Assembly: GCA_022414725.1 (NCBI GenBank)
Contig: CM039462.1
Coordinates: forward strand, 182,218,800-182,282,799
Origin: Microglena sp. YARC
Taxonomy: Eukaryota > Chlorophyta > Chlorophyceae > Chlamydomonadales > Chlamydomonadaceae
Direction of reading: 5' to 3'
DNA length: 64,000 nt
Numbering within the stretch: the stretch's first letter is position 1; the number at the start of each line of letters is the position of its first letter. The notes below the pieces were generated by a model. It had not been told where the DNA came from. It worked only from the letters and a program-made list of their open reading frames with translations, and made no database searches. The position numbers and the translations under genes are program-made. Positions 43,801 through 51,748 of this stretch are shown here, in pieces.

Positions 43801-46288
43801 GTTGCAAGGGCGACCAAGCTTTAGGCACAACAACAGAAAATGCATAACGCCAGTTATTGTTTCTAGTACGGGTACCTGTTAACATGTCAATGGAGGGCAT
43901 AGTCACAAGGATAACCAAGATTGATGCAGGACAAACAAATGCATTCTGTCACATATATTTGAATGGGGAGAACAATACACAGTGAGTAGTGAAACGTGAG
44001 CCTACACAAAAATGAGAGAATCTTGGAGTGCCAATCTGTCACATACAATTACATTCTAGATGTGGTTAGCTTTCACGAAGAGTTTTCAAAGCGTTTAGCT
44101 TAGAATCATGACAGAGGTCTCACCTTAGTCACCAATACTTCCTTCTGTGTGGCTGTCTGCACAGGCGGTAAATAGTATGCTGCCCCAGGCATGGTGGCAA
44201 CGGAGCCCCACACGGTGCAGAGCAGCGCTTAATTGGAGCAACACATCTCCAGATTTCATTTTGGGGAAGGGGACCTTGCCCCGTGGAACCTACAGTAACA
44301 TGCACACATACAAGCAAGTAAGAGTAAGTTGTTGTCCTAGGGAAAAAGACACTGTTTGTATTGGATTCACACAGCATCTTCTAGGCAGCTAATCAGGCAG
44401 GCTATCTTGCCTCACCCAAGGTAATCTGTTGTCAGCACCTGGAAGCTGACAATATCAGCTTTCCAGCACTATTGAAATCCCTCTATTGTTTAGCCCAATG
44501 CCTGGCTCAGGCAGCTGCCTAGAAGCTGCAGCTCACAGCCAAAAATAGAGAGGTGGAAGAAGGGGACATTTGCCCAAAACGAAAGTAAGCCGCGACAGGC
44601 ATATCCATTCTAGTGGTGCAACGTCCACTTGATTGCTTTGTAGCCCGACCTGAGAAAGATCAAGGTAACCCTCACTAACACAAGGCACACATGCAAGCAA
44701 GCAACTAGGCAATTAGAAGAGGAGTGTTCAAGAATCATTCCTTGGAACACATACAAGAGATCTTTTTTGGGGGGTGGGTGGGGGTGGGTGGGTGGGTGGG
44801 GGTGGGGTGGGGTGGGGTGGGGTGGGGTGGGGCACCCTTCAATGAGTCTTACAAGGGTGCATTATGGGAGGAAATGGTGACATAGGGCTGCAGAAAGGGG
44901 CGCTGGAGACCCGCTAAATTTGCAGTGTAAGACAGCCATTTGTGCGGTAGTCTGAGCTCAGGCGCACCGCAGTATGCAGAAGCAAAACTCACAGTTACAC
45001 CCCCCAGTGCAAGCAAACAGGAAGGTTTTTCACTTCAACTTCACGTCCCAAGGCAAGGCGTAACAATGTTCAATTCAAGACAAGCGTTTCACTTCAACAA
45101 GGAGCTATCCATTTTTATTTAGTTGAAATCATTAGACAACTTCTCACCCTCTGGACGCCCGTCAGAACGAAGTCCAGTTTCTTAGGAGGGAAGTCACCTG
45201 GACAGAACATGATGAGTAACGCATGTTAGATTACGTGTGACAGGTAACAGCATTGCATGTTAGACCATGCATGTGTGACAGGTAACAGTTTTGCGTGTTA
45301 GGCCATGCATGTGCGGTACATGGGACAGGGGTTTCTGAGGTGCTACTCATAGCAGATGTGATTTGGTGATTTGGGGGTGCTACATGGGAGCCTCCATTGG
45401 TTGTCTTGGGGGGCAAAATAAAAACTGCTAGGAGCACCCCAAAGACTGCTAGGAACACCAGGGTGGTACGTAAAGACACTGATTAATTTCAGTGTATAAA
45501 ACCCTGACATCGGATTTACATCCCAGAATACTCATGTGTGGAACAAGGGATGTCGGGGCATTCATTTTGTTGCTTGGTCGGTTCAGCAACATTATAGCTA
45601 CACCGCTTTTTTGTTTCTGCTTGCCTTACAGTTCAGCTACACAATTCAGCTACACTCGACACTACAGTTCGTTGTGAGCCCAACCTTACCCAACATAATA
45701 TCTACAGTCACCCACATACATTAAACTTATCCCTAGAGGAGAATTCGCACCCTATATACCAACCCGGTTAGTTTATCTTTTCTTGTTATCAGGATTCATA
45801 AGGCACTTTGTGTGGATCACCAAGGATATACCTGGCACTTCATTTCAATGCAAATTCCAAGCACCTTCGGCACCCTTTGCAGCACCTTCATTATATATAT
45901 AATCAGATATAATGAACCCACTCAAGCCCAATTAAAAGGGTGCCCAAGACCCTCCAACTAACCAGTGTCCGATTCCCCCCCTCACCCCCACCCCCAAACA
46001 CGACACACCAACCCACCTTCCTCCCTGGCTGTAAGGATGGTCGCACATCTTACCTAAGTGCCACAAAGGCACTATCTTCATTTCCTTCAATATTGCATAT
46101 TTGCACTCCTTTTCTGTCCATTCAGTATTCCCATAATCAGAGGAGGACAATATGATGATAGCGCCGGCGCGCAGCATTTCATCTCGGATCGCGTCCATCC
46201 AGTCCATGCCACCATCAATGGACTCCTCACCCACAAAGACTTCGAAGCCCAAGCTCTGCATGGTGATGATGATGATGATGATGATGAC

Positions 46289-46331
<43 letters not shown>

Positions 46332-49300
46332 CTAATAATGATGATGATGACATTTCCCTATTGCCCTACTGGACTCCAAATTTACCCGCGGCTTGACGGA
46401 GTCAAGGGGGACTTATGAACATTGTGCACAAACAAGGAAAGAAGAAAAATACCAAGGTCGTCAAATACTTAGCAGGGATGTTTACAGGAAAGAAACCAGT
46501 GGTTACGCAGAAACATGCAGGGAGCTCCTCGTAGCGCCGATGGGTGCTTCAATAACTTGTTTGCATTATGTATGTTACAGTCCAAGGGCAGCTACTTTGG
46601 CTAAAGGGACTTGCCCAACCTTGAACAACTAAGATCAATACTATATTTTTAAGAGGGCCTCATAGAGCAATACGCTGGGTGGAATAAATAACTTGGTGGC
46701 CCTTAAAAACGGACCCCAAAATATTAAGTGTAGCTCACCTAAGTTGCCCCTGGAGGCTCCACCAACCTGCCCTCAACATGTTTGCCCGCGCTTATACTTA
46801 ATTACTTGAATGAGTGACCCATGTCAATTCAGCCTACTCAGTTGGCATATTTGGTATATTTAGCCTATTTGGCTACGCCTGAACCAGCTAGACTGTATAA
46901 ATAGTTGTTTGTCCTACTAGGGCCCCTGCGGCAGGGTACTTCAAATGGCCAAATTGGCTAGCGCTTTAGCACAATTGTAAACAGAAAAACTGCACTTTGT
47001 AGTGCAAAAAGCGCAAAAATTGCTTGCTGCGCCCACAGGGGGGTGCAAAAAACTGCGCTTAAAGTGCCGAGGGGGTCAAAAAGTCAGCGCTCAAAAGCGC
47101 AAAAGCACGCGCTTTGAATTACCCTGCCCTGCGGTAGTTGGTCCAATATTTAGTAGGTTGAAATGGAGTTGTGCGAGTGGATGGAAGGGTGTAAGAGCGG
47201 TTCCTTTTTAGTGTACATTAATTTGATGTATCTAAGACGGCAAGCAGGCAAATTGCATCGTGATATCACACAACAGCGACGGCGACGGCGAAGATGGCGC
47301 AGCGATGCGGTACAGCATTGGTACATCATGGTTTCAGAGTGTTTTCTTGGTTTCATGAAAAATTGTTTCTTGGGTTCATGATTTTTGGCGAAGCCCCCTC
47401 TTCAAGGGGGCGGGAGCCCCAAGGTTACCCTGTTGTCCGTCTGTGTGACCGACCGACCGAAAATTGAAGCCTAAAACGTCAGCCAACTGTCTCATAACTA
47501 ACTAGCTCCGGTCAGCTCCAGTCCATTGCCACCTTTCGTTCCGTTGCCAACAAACTCCGCCAATTTTCCGCGTCGCTTGCGGCGCTACATGGGACTTGTC
47601 ATCCCTGAGTTAACCTCTTGTAAAGGAATCTTCGCCACTTTTTGGTCATTTCCGTATTATTGGACTCCCAACCGTTTCTTTCGGCTTTTTAACCACCAAC
47701 TGATTCGGCAACCAATTTTTACCGCCTTCAATTGTTATTATTTACAGCCCTCAATAGAGCCGAGACCCCACCGATACGCCGGTCAAACTGGGGGAGGAGG
47801 AGGAGCAATTTAACCTAAGGGTTAGACAAGGCCCGAAACCTTCGCCACCTTTCCAAGCGACAGACACGACCGCAACTCAAAAACTCGCAACTCAACTCAA
47901 CTCGCAACTCGCAACTCATCTCGCAACTCGGGTCTTAACTCGCAACTCAACTCGCAACACGCGTCGAAGCTCGGGTTAGCAGACAAGGCAACATCCATTT
48001 ATCAGCAGACCAGGAAAACAGGAAAATCAAGAACAAGGACCACCATGCAGGTGTCGGGTAGCCAACAATCAGTGAGACCCCGAACCAACTACTCCAACTA
48101 ACAAATGGGGCGGTCACCTCTAGATCGATCATTTTTGATCGGTGTCGCTGCATAGGTTTGCCGTCAAGGGCCGACCAACACACACTTGGATGAGTGTCGC
48201 GTGATGGAGCTCTTATCATCACCTACATACCTAGGGAGCTGTGTCCGTTGTTAGCTAGTGTGTACCTTTTTTTAGCAGATACCTCCCTTTACTTTTTGCA
48301 TATTTGGCTTCCCTGGACTGTAACAAACCCACCTATTAGACTAGTGCTAACTAGACAATAAGCTTTGAGTGCACAGCGTGACTTGTTTCGTGTAACTATT
48401 AATGTAACTATTAGCAGTTTCTAAAGAACAGTTACTATCGAGGCGTGTCAACTCCGGACTGACCGTTAATTCTTCTCCCACGTCCTGGCCAAGAATTCCG
48501 GCCGACAGAGATTCTTGTTCCTCGTCTGGGCCAAGACTCCCGGCTGGCAGTTCCAGAGTATGTGCGCCCTTTGTGCCTCTTCATGCTCGACCATCCTATT
48601 ATCCTATAAATCACCGTGTTAATCGAGGGATCCCCCATTAATATCCTTTTGCGAGTCCGTGTGTTCAATTTCCTTCCGTCGGTACAATTTTTTCTTATTC
48701 TCGTTTCTTTAGGCTTCCGCTCGAGACCACACGTGACTTCTTACGTTTGCAGCCATTGATCAAATCCTTCCGTTCCACACAGACTGTTTAGCGCTGTTTT
48801 TTAATCGAGATCCTGCCTCGACTGCAAATACGAACAACAGGAGGGCACTTATAAATATCACCGTCCTCGCATTGCAAAAGTTTACTTCCGCGCCTGCGAT
48901 GCGACCTACCACTCAGTACAAACAGGTTAAAAGTTACAAACCCAGTCAACATATTCATTCGTTCTATACTACCGGTATAAAGGGCGTCTGGAGGCGCATC
49001 CCGAATGAAGTTTCAAATTCATTATGCATTTAATTTAATTTAATTTGATTTAATTTGATTTAGTTGGATAATGTTACAATTTGTTTGGCAATCTGCACTG
49101 CTCATATGTGGTTGGTGAATAGGCTTACAAGTTGGCTGCAGCCTGATTCAAAGTGTTCCGTGAGATATTGATGATCAATGTAGGTTTTTGGAAACGCGTA
49201 CACCCCATAAACGTGAAATATGCGAAGTTTGGTGCGTTGTGGCATACCCATCACTTCGATTATAACTGTGTTCGGCGTTTTAATATGATCACATGTGGTG

Positions 49301-50450
49301 TATATATAGGCTAACATGTCGAGTACAACTTGATTCGAAATACTCCGTTAGATATTTCTTCGCACAGGAAGGCATTTAGAATCACAAACACCCCATATAT
49401 GTGAAGAATGTGGATTTATAGGCGCAAACGTGGTCCCATGTATATTGTGTAAGCATGCATGGTCTTGTAATTCACGAACGAATCTGATTTTACAGTTACA
49501 TGACGTAATTTTGATGTTTTTGAAAAAGTGAACTTTTTGACCGAGTGAGATTCGAGCCCGCGACCTGCGATTTCATTTTTCACGATCATTGGCCAACGGC
49601 AATTGGCGTTGGTTGCCCCTGCCCACCCCACGCACGGTCTTGAGGTGAGCTCTATGTGCTAATTATAGCATGTGCAGGAAGGTGATGCAAATATGTTTTT
49701 GCTTCAAATTTTTGACAACAATTCTGCTCCCAAACATATGTATGCGCACATGTTTGGATGGTACAAATTTGAAATGCTGAAAATGTTACCCGTTAATTGT
49801 AGCTTCTGGCCCCAAAAACACAAACTTTAGCTCCTTTTCTTGAATTGCAATGCTCATATGTGCTCTCATGAGAATCTGTCCGGTACAAATAAGTTTATTA
49901 TTGTTTAAGATATAGAATGTTCAAGTTTTCGTTGTTTTTTGTGAGACCTGAAAATGATGTTTAGTGACTACCTAACGGACAGACGGACGGACGGACATTT
50001 TATTGGAGGTAATCCCTTCTTCAAAACATCTTAATTTTTTTTCATTGGGGTATGTCATTCACGGGCACCGCCTATTTTGAGGGCACACGAAATGTGTCAT
50101 TCTTACAATTCCAACCAAAACACACACCCGGGCCCCTCGCCCCCGCCCCCCCATCACTAGTCTCCCGCGGCCTCGCCCGAGCCGATGTCACAAAACGTAA
50201 CCAGATGGGCGAGGGATGGGTATACTTAGTTTAGTGAAAACAAACCCACCCCCACTTGACAGGGTGTAGCTTCACCCACTAAAAGATCACCGGACAGCGA
50301 TAAATGACATGATCTCACCACTAGCCAATCACGCACAGCAAACACTGAGCCATCTCCTCCGTTGTCCGGATGACCCGTCTCAGTCACACGGTAGCTTATC
50401 ATGATCAGAATGCGCGGCTTGTCACTCTTCAAGTCCCGCATTTTGAGCAT
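16060..50450 (-). CDS. TIR - helical region - AAAE(K/R) helix - ankyrin repeat protein, 15 exons
   Basis: Exons 5' to 3': 50319-50455, 46054-46255, 45148-45197, 44212-44289, 44124-44156, 43454-43618, 42629-42817, 41129-41623, 39445-39543, 38567-38665, 36361-36459, 32828-32935, 29950-30048, 28026-28139, 16060-16131. All junction phases agree and give 677 residues if ATG 50450 is the start. Residues about 10-154 form a TIR domain: [48 protein letters not shown]. Glu94 in WTEKE matches the catalytic Glu of NAD-cleaving TIRs such as SARM1 (WVHKE). Then come a short helical segment, an Arg/Ser-rich stretch, a 165-residue AAAE(K/R) helix and six clear ankyrin repeats plus a capping half repeat (YGTTALDLA). 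No NB-ARC, kinase or membrane segment is visible. A cytosolic TIR signalling or NADase role is inference. Further 5' exons are possible. Confidence 0.82.
16290..16470. repeat. CA/TA microsatellite and duplicated intron segment
   Basis: 16300-16358 is an ACACACATATATATATGTGTG tract. 16370-16455 repeats 15890-15970 (core GGTAGGGTGCACGGCTTACG), part of the same duplication that copied the last exon. Confidence 0.75.
16690..17179. repeat. Intron-module fragment before the Helitrons
   Basis: Homologous to intron sequence at about 26770-27200 and 31640-32070: shared AATGTTAAACCAGCCC, ATGATGCTGATTAATGAAGG, ACTCATCGGCTACCCC and CACCACTAAAAATCCTG-like strings. It supports 16060-28000 being a single intron built from the same modules as the ankyrin part. 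Confidence 0.7.
17180..18426 (-). mobile_element. Head-to-tail array of five minus-strand Helitrons
   Basis: Units 17180-17348, 17349-17517, 17518-17676, 17677-18257 and 18258-18426. Read on the minus strand, each begins TCTTATTA(T/A)ATAAAG and ends with a 17-nt hairpin (CCCGTCGGTACGACGGG type), an 8-nt spacer CTCAGATG and CTAG. The array is flanked by A before TC and T after CTAG, matching Helitron insertion at AT without target duplication. No Rep/helicase, so non-autonomous. Four units are about 160-169 bp; the fourth carries a longer insert. Confidence 0.85.
18427..18894. other. Spacer between opposite Helitron arrays
   Basis: Unique intron sequence between the minus and plus arrays. No gene, RNA or bounded element was recognised. 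Confidence 0.5.
18895..19702 (+). mobile_element. Two plus-strand Helitrons (short + long)
   Basis: Units 18895-19039 (145 bp) and 19040-19702 (663 bp). The start follows A (GGCAA/TCTTATTATT); the ends are GGGCTCAGATGCTAG followed by T. The long unit shares only its termini with the short type and has an internal body of 500 bp without a conserved frame. Confidence 0.83.
19805..26320 (+). mobile_element. Tandem array of eleven plus-strand Helitrons, short and long types
   Basis: CTAG ends at 19966, 20596, 21267, 21455, 22128, 22293, 22954, 24233, 24398, 25087 and 26320; the next unit starts at the following TC. Lengths run 162, 630, 671, 188, 673, 165, 661, 1279, 165, 689 and 1233 bp, so short (about 165) and long (about 660) types largely alternate. 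The two longest are fusions lacking one internal terminus. The outer junctions are A/TC and CTAG/T. A GACGTGGCCACGGGGGT subterminal block recurs, sometimes doubled. No transposase was found. The many Ala/Arg/Ser-rich frames here are not genes. Confidence 0.85.
21780..26000. repeat. 2.1-kb tandem duplication within the Helitron array
   Basis: About 21780-23886 and 23887-26000 are near-identical with an offset of about 2105-2133 bp. For example, the units ending at 22293 and 24398 and the segments 22319-22591 and 24424-24696 are almost base-for-base equal. The copies differ by a small inversion at about 24849-24928 and short indels. Confidence 0.85.
26801..27443. repeat. Two long poly-G tracts
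   Basis: 25 Gs at 26801-26825 and 27 Gs at 27417-27443. Matching C runs occur at 28780-28808 (29) and 37840-37863 (24), with shorter ones at 29300, 31027 and 34828, several at equivalent intron-module positions. Confidence 0.9.
28026..28139 (-). CDS. TIR-ANK exon 14: ankyrin repeat (38 aa)
   Basis: Acceptor TTGGTAG and donor AAC/GTGAGT. It encodes [20 protein letters not shown] and [18 protein letters not shown], with a five-residue insertion between the helices. Confidence 0.86.
29950..30048 (-). CDS. TIR-ANK exon 13: ankyrin repeat (33 aa)
   Basis: Acceptor CTGGTAG and donor AAA/GTGAGT. It encodes [20 protein letters not shown] and [13 protein letters not shown]. Confidence 0.88.
30705..30800 (-). 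repeat. Short dispersed element copy (AGTCCCCCTTGACT.. type)
   Basis: Reads AGTCCCCCTTGACTCG.. TTTGGAGTCCACTAGGGCAC then (CACCAC)n. A homologous copy lies at about 34440-34615, inherited with the module. Confidence 0.65.
31322..31407 (+). mobile_element. About 85-bp (ATG)n-linked element with an empty-site paralogue
   Basis: Starts ATGATGACGATGATTACATT and ends CTTGACGGAGTCAAGGGGGA then CTTATG. The homologous module at about 35100-35120 reads CTCTAAATATATGCAATTTG without it. A duplicated TATG (4-5 bp) flanks the insert. No coding capacity; the class is unknown. Confidence 0.7.
32828..32935 (-). CDS. TIR-ANK exon 12: ankyrin repeat (36 aa)
   Basis: Acceptor CTGGTAG and donor AAT/GTAAGT. It encodes [20 protein letters not shown] and [16 protein letters not shown], with three extra residues in the helix turn. 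Confidence 0.86.
33071..33894. mobile_element. hAT-like element (824 bp) with perfect 8-bp duplication
   Basis: Starts TAGGGTTGGGAAGCAAACGT and ends CGGCCCAACCCTA, i.e. inverted TAGGGTTGGG termini. AATATAGC flanks both sides (33063-33070, 33895-33902). The left half is filled by a tandem repeat of ACGTATGGATATATATACAT units and a GAATTGTA run (33120-33550). No transposase frame; the Tyr/Ile-rich frames are repeat read-through. Confidence 0.85.
36361..36459 (-). CDS. TIR-ANK exon 11: ankyrin repeat (33 aa)
   Basis: Acceptor CTGGTAG and donor AAA/GTGAGT. It encodes [20 protein letters not shown] and [13 protein letters not shown]. Confidence 0.88.
38567..38665 (-). CDS. TIR-ANK exon 10: ankyrin repeat (33 aa)
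   Basis: Acceptor GTGGCAG and donor AAT/GTGAGT. It encodes [20 protein letters not shown] and [13 protein letters not shown], a full ankyrin repeat. Confidence 0.88.
39445..39543 (-). CDS. TIR-ANK exon 9: ankyrin repeat (33 aa, divergent)
   Basis: Acceptor ATAATAG and donor AAG/GTCAGT, phase 0. It encodes [19 protein letters not shown] and [13 protein letters not shown], one repeat with a divergent TALH box. Confidence 0.78.
39544..41128. other. Intron before the ankyrin exons
   Basis: Contains the decayed ankyrin exon (40031-40137), a G-rich tract near 40310-40340 and a half copy of the CAGCTTCTAG MITE at about 40685-40780. At 41020-41128 is the post-donor segment that is repeated near 42060-42250. 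Confidence 0.6.
40031..40137 (-). pseudogene. Decayed ankyrin-repeat exon
   Basis: The acceptor TATGCAG and donor CAC/GTTAAT survive, but the 107-bp length breaks the phase-0 pattern. The first half reads [10 protein letters not shown] in one frame and the second half [14 protein letters not shown] in another, so a frameshift splits the repeat. Including it would disrupt the protein; it is probably skipped. A sequencing error is the alternative. Confidence 0.65.
41129..41623 (-). CDS. TIR-ANK exon 8: 33 pentads of AAAE(K/R)
   Basis: Acceptor TTTACAG; the donor is CGCAAG/GCAAGT, a consensus GC-AG intron. It encodes 165 residues that divide exactly into 33 five-residue units, mostly AAAEK or AAAER, with [10 protein letters not shown] units near the end. 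No stop occurs in this frame. Such (EAAAK)-type sequence forms very stable single helices, predicting a rod of about 25 nm between the TIR part and the ankyrin repeats. The plus-strand Leu/Ser/Ala frame over the same bases is a shadow. Confidence 0.82.
41624..42628. repeat. Intron with tandem copies of the exon 8 donor region
   Basis: 42060-42255 holds about 48-bp repeats (TCCAAAGTGTGTGTGACCAC..) and a second copy of the GC-donor region (AGAG/GCAAGTATAAATC at about 42250), duplicated from 41020-41130. 42427-42526 is open but homologous to intron sequence at 40205-40270, so it was not called an exon. Confidence 0.6.
42629..42817 (-). CDS. TIR-ANK exon 7: Arg/Ser-rich linker
   Basis: The acceptor is CTACCCAG and the donor GAG/GTGAGA, phase 0. 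It encodes 63 residues such as [20 protein letters not shown] and [12 protein letters not shown], with no recognised domain, probably a disordered linker. Another frame across this stretch is also open, so the call rests on splice sites and phase. Confidence 0.6.
43454..43618 (-). CDS. TIR-ANK exon 6: helical segment
   Basis: Acceptor TTGTGCAG and donor TGG/GTGAGG. It encodes [35 protein letters not shown] and [17 protein letters not shown]. The first part is amphipathic and likely coiled coil. Two partial copies of its acceptor region follow upstream, at about 43712 and 43815. Confidence 0.75.
43690..43925 (-). repeat. Tandem copies of the TIR-ANK exon 6 acceptor region
   Basis: Two copies (near 43712 and 43815) repeat TTCTGCACAACAACAGAAAA.. 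GCCAGTTATTGTTTCTAGTA.. with a period of about 102 bp. Both keep only a few exonic bases; the second has TTTAGGCAC in place of TTCTGCAC and so loses the CAG acceptor. Confidence 0.8.
44124..44156 (-). CDS. TIR-ANK micro-exon 5
   Basis: Acceptor TGTGCAG and donor AAG/GTGAGA. It encodes [11 protein letters not shown], phase 0 at both ends. Eleven codons alone would not support a call; it is kept because splice sites and phase fit both neighbours. Confidence 0.6.
44212..44289 (-). CDS. TIR-ANK exon 4
   Basis: Acceptor ACTGTAG and donor CGT/GTGGGG. It encodes [20 protein letters not shown] and SAALHR, a plausible last TIR helix. Phase 0 at both ends. Confidence 0.65.
44375..44540. mobile_element. 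Diverged CAGCTTCTAG MITE copy
   Basis: Inverted GCATCTTCTAGGCAGCT and AGCTGCCTAGAAGCTGC arms about 140 bp apart, same family as 406-594 and 15094-15297. Outer termini and target duplication not resolved. Confidence 0.6.
44766..44835. repeat. GGGGTGGGTGG simple repeat
   Basis: About 70 bases of GGGTGGGTGGGGGTGGGGTG repeat in the intron between TIR-ANK exons 3 and 4. Confidence 0.9.
45148..45197 (-). CDS. TIR-ANK exon 3
   Basis: Acceptor GTCCAG and donor AGG/GTGAGA. It encodes (G)[16 protein letters not shown] in the phase left by exon 2. Confidence 0.75.
46054..46255 (-). CDS. TIR-ANK exon 2: TIR core with conserved Glu
   Basis: The acceptor CATGCAG directly abuts a (CAT)n tract; the donor is G/GTAAGA. 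It encodes [19 protein letters not shown], then [27 protein letters not shown] and KIVPLWHL. Box 2-like sequence and the W-x-x-K-E motif are intact. It ends one base into a codon completed by GT of exon 3. Confidence 0.9.
46258..46412 (+). mobile_element. (ATG)n-linked dispersed element abutting a splice acceptor
   Basis: About 85 bases of GATGAT repeat followed by CATTTCCCTATTGCCCTACT.. CTTGACGGAGTCAAGGGGGA. On the minus strand its (CAT)n end forms the sequence directly upstream of the CATGCAG acceptor of TIR exon 2, replacing a normal polypyrimidine tract. Confidence 0.75.
46932..47126. mobile_element. hAT-like MITE (195 bp) with perfect 8-bp duplication
   Basis: Starts CAGGGTACTTCAAA and ends TTTGAATTACCCTG (13 of 14 inverted matches). 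CCCTGCGG flanks both sides (46924-46931, 47127-47134). The interior is rich in GCGCTT/AAGCGC repeats. No coding capacity. Confidence 0.88.
47135..50318. other. Large TIR intron; possible 2.6-kb element and microsatellites
   Basis: Holds a GCCCCCT/AGGGGGC hairpin at 47393-47411. GTCCGTCTGTGTGACCGACC at about 47435 faces an inverted CGGACAGACGGACGGACGGA at about 49976, suggesting a degraded element. Also present are (CTCGCAA)n at 47870-47965, (TTTAA)n near 49027-49065 and a tRNA-like A/B-box pair on the minus strand near 49550-49605. No conserved protein was recognised. Confidence 0.45.
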
Positions 50451-50455
50451 TATAC
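50319..50455 (-). CDS. TIR-ANK exon 1: TIR beta-A
   Basis: Acceptor ATCGTAG and donor GTG/GTGAGA. It encodes [26 protein letters not shown] and [13 protein letters not shown]. The first two bases belong to a codon started upstream, or the exon begins in the 5' UTR and translation starts at ATG 50450. The donor phase fits the next TIR exon, giving RDWLV-SLGFEVF. Confidence 0.82.
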
Positions 50456-51330
50456 CTACGATACAAAACGGGATGGAGGTGGGGTTGGGTGGGGTTGGGG
50501 GGGGGTGAGTGTGTGTGTGTGTGTGTGTGTGTTGTGTGTGGGGGGGGGGGGGGGGGGGGGGGGGGGGGTACAGTAACATCATTGAATTGTTGAGTGGTTG
50601 CCAGCCCTTCCGAGGTGGTCGGAATCGTTCTCCTGGAATGACGGAGACAGAGAGACAGACAGAGGCACGGGTGGGGCTTGTGGTTTCAGCCCAGGGACCC
50701 TTTGGGGTCCAGAGGGGCTAACGCGAAAAAGGGGATGCATACATCGGATCGGATTCAAACGCATGGCTCGGATGCGGGGAACGACCAACTCTGAACGTAT
50801 TAACTTGCACCTCTGAGTGGCCTATGGCCGTAGGATTCGACATCAGAGCTGAACAGCAGACAGAGCCATGCAGGCATTCACCTCTATTACTATTTCCAGC
50901 TTCCATCCCCCAAACAAAGACTCGAGTATTGGACCATTCAAAAGCTAGCATCGAGCCCCCGCAATTTCTTGAAATCAGAGGTGGGCATGGGTAGGCATGA
51001 GAGCAGCAATGCAAACGACCCCATAGAACATTATTTCACCTCGCACATTCCTCGCGCCAGGGTCTGTCGATCAGGCCTGTTGAAGAATCTGATGCAGCAG
51101 TGCATGGTTGCAAGATTTCGTAGATTCGGCTCGCAACTTATATAGCGCGAAGCAAGCATGAACACGATTCAGAAATATCTTGCCTGATTCAAGAGTACTA
51201 TGAAGGTAGATTCGAAGCTCCTGCTGGGTATTTTCGAGAGCTGGTTCCGAGAGCTGGAGGCAGCGGTGTTGTCCGTGTGATGAGGTATCCTCGCAGCGCG
51301 TTGCACAAGGTTGTAACTTGATGATACGCA
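50456..51330 (-). other. Upstream region of the TIR-ANK gene; possible helical ORF
   Basis: Contains a 29-base G run at 50540-50568 after a GTGT repeat. A minus-strand open stretch at about 51071-51310 reads LQLSEPALENTQQELRIYLH and continues helical to ILQQA then a stop. It could be a decayed 5' exon or a chance frame. No splice link to exon 1 was found. Confidence 0.3.
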
Positions 51331-51466
51331 GAGGTGTCTCAATTCTTGAAGTGTGGATATAAACCCTCTGATATAAACAGTCACGTTCCAGCCCGCGGTC
51401 CGCGGTCCAGGCTCGGCCCGGGGGTTCGGCCTGTATACCCGTGTGTACCCTGAAGGATAGCACTCT

Positions 51467-51748
51467 ATGACCCACAATGATTCAAATGCTAGACGTAATT
51501 CGCGCAACCAGAATTTCGGGGGGTCTTCTCCCACCACTGGCCCAAAGCGCAAGGCAACTTTGGACCCTTACGTTTTGGACTTGTCCAGCTCCCCTGCCTT
51601 ACCTCGATCAAGGCAAACTCGTCAGACTTCTCCTTGTCCGATGGCGGAGCAGATTGATGTTCCGGCCGCCATTCGGTACAGCAAGCTGCGCGATTTCGCT
51701 AAGGGTTACCCTAAAGTGTTTTGCTTCCTTGTAAGAAAGTCGGCGTGA
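51467..51748 (+). CDS. Hypothetical ORF, possibly a first exon
   Basis: 93 codons from ATG 51467, reading GPKRKATLDPYVLDL and IDVPAAIRYSKLRDFAKGYP. Composition is coding-like and CTT/GTAAGA near 51731 could be a donor. No family recognised. It overlaps open minus-strand frames, so coding strand is uncertain. Confidence 0.3.
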   Translation: MTHNDSNARRNSRNQNFGGSSPTTGPKRKATLDPYVLDLSSSPALPRSRQTRQTSPCPMAEQIDVPAAIRYSKLRDFAKGYPKVFCFLVRKSA

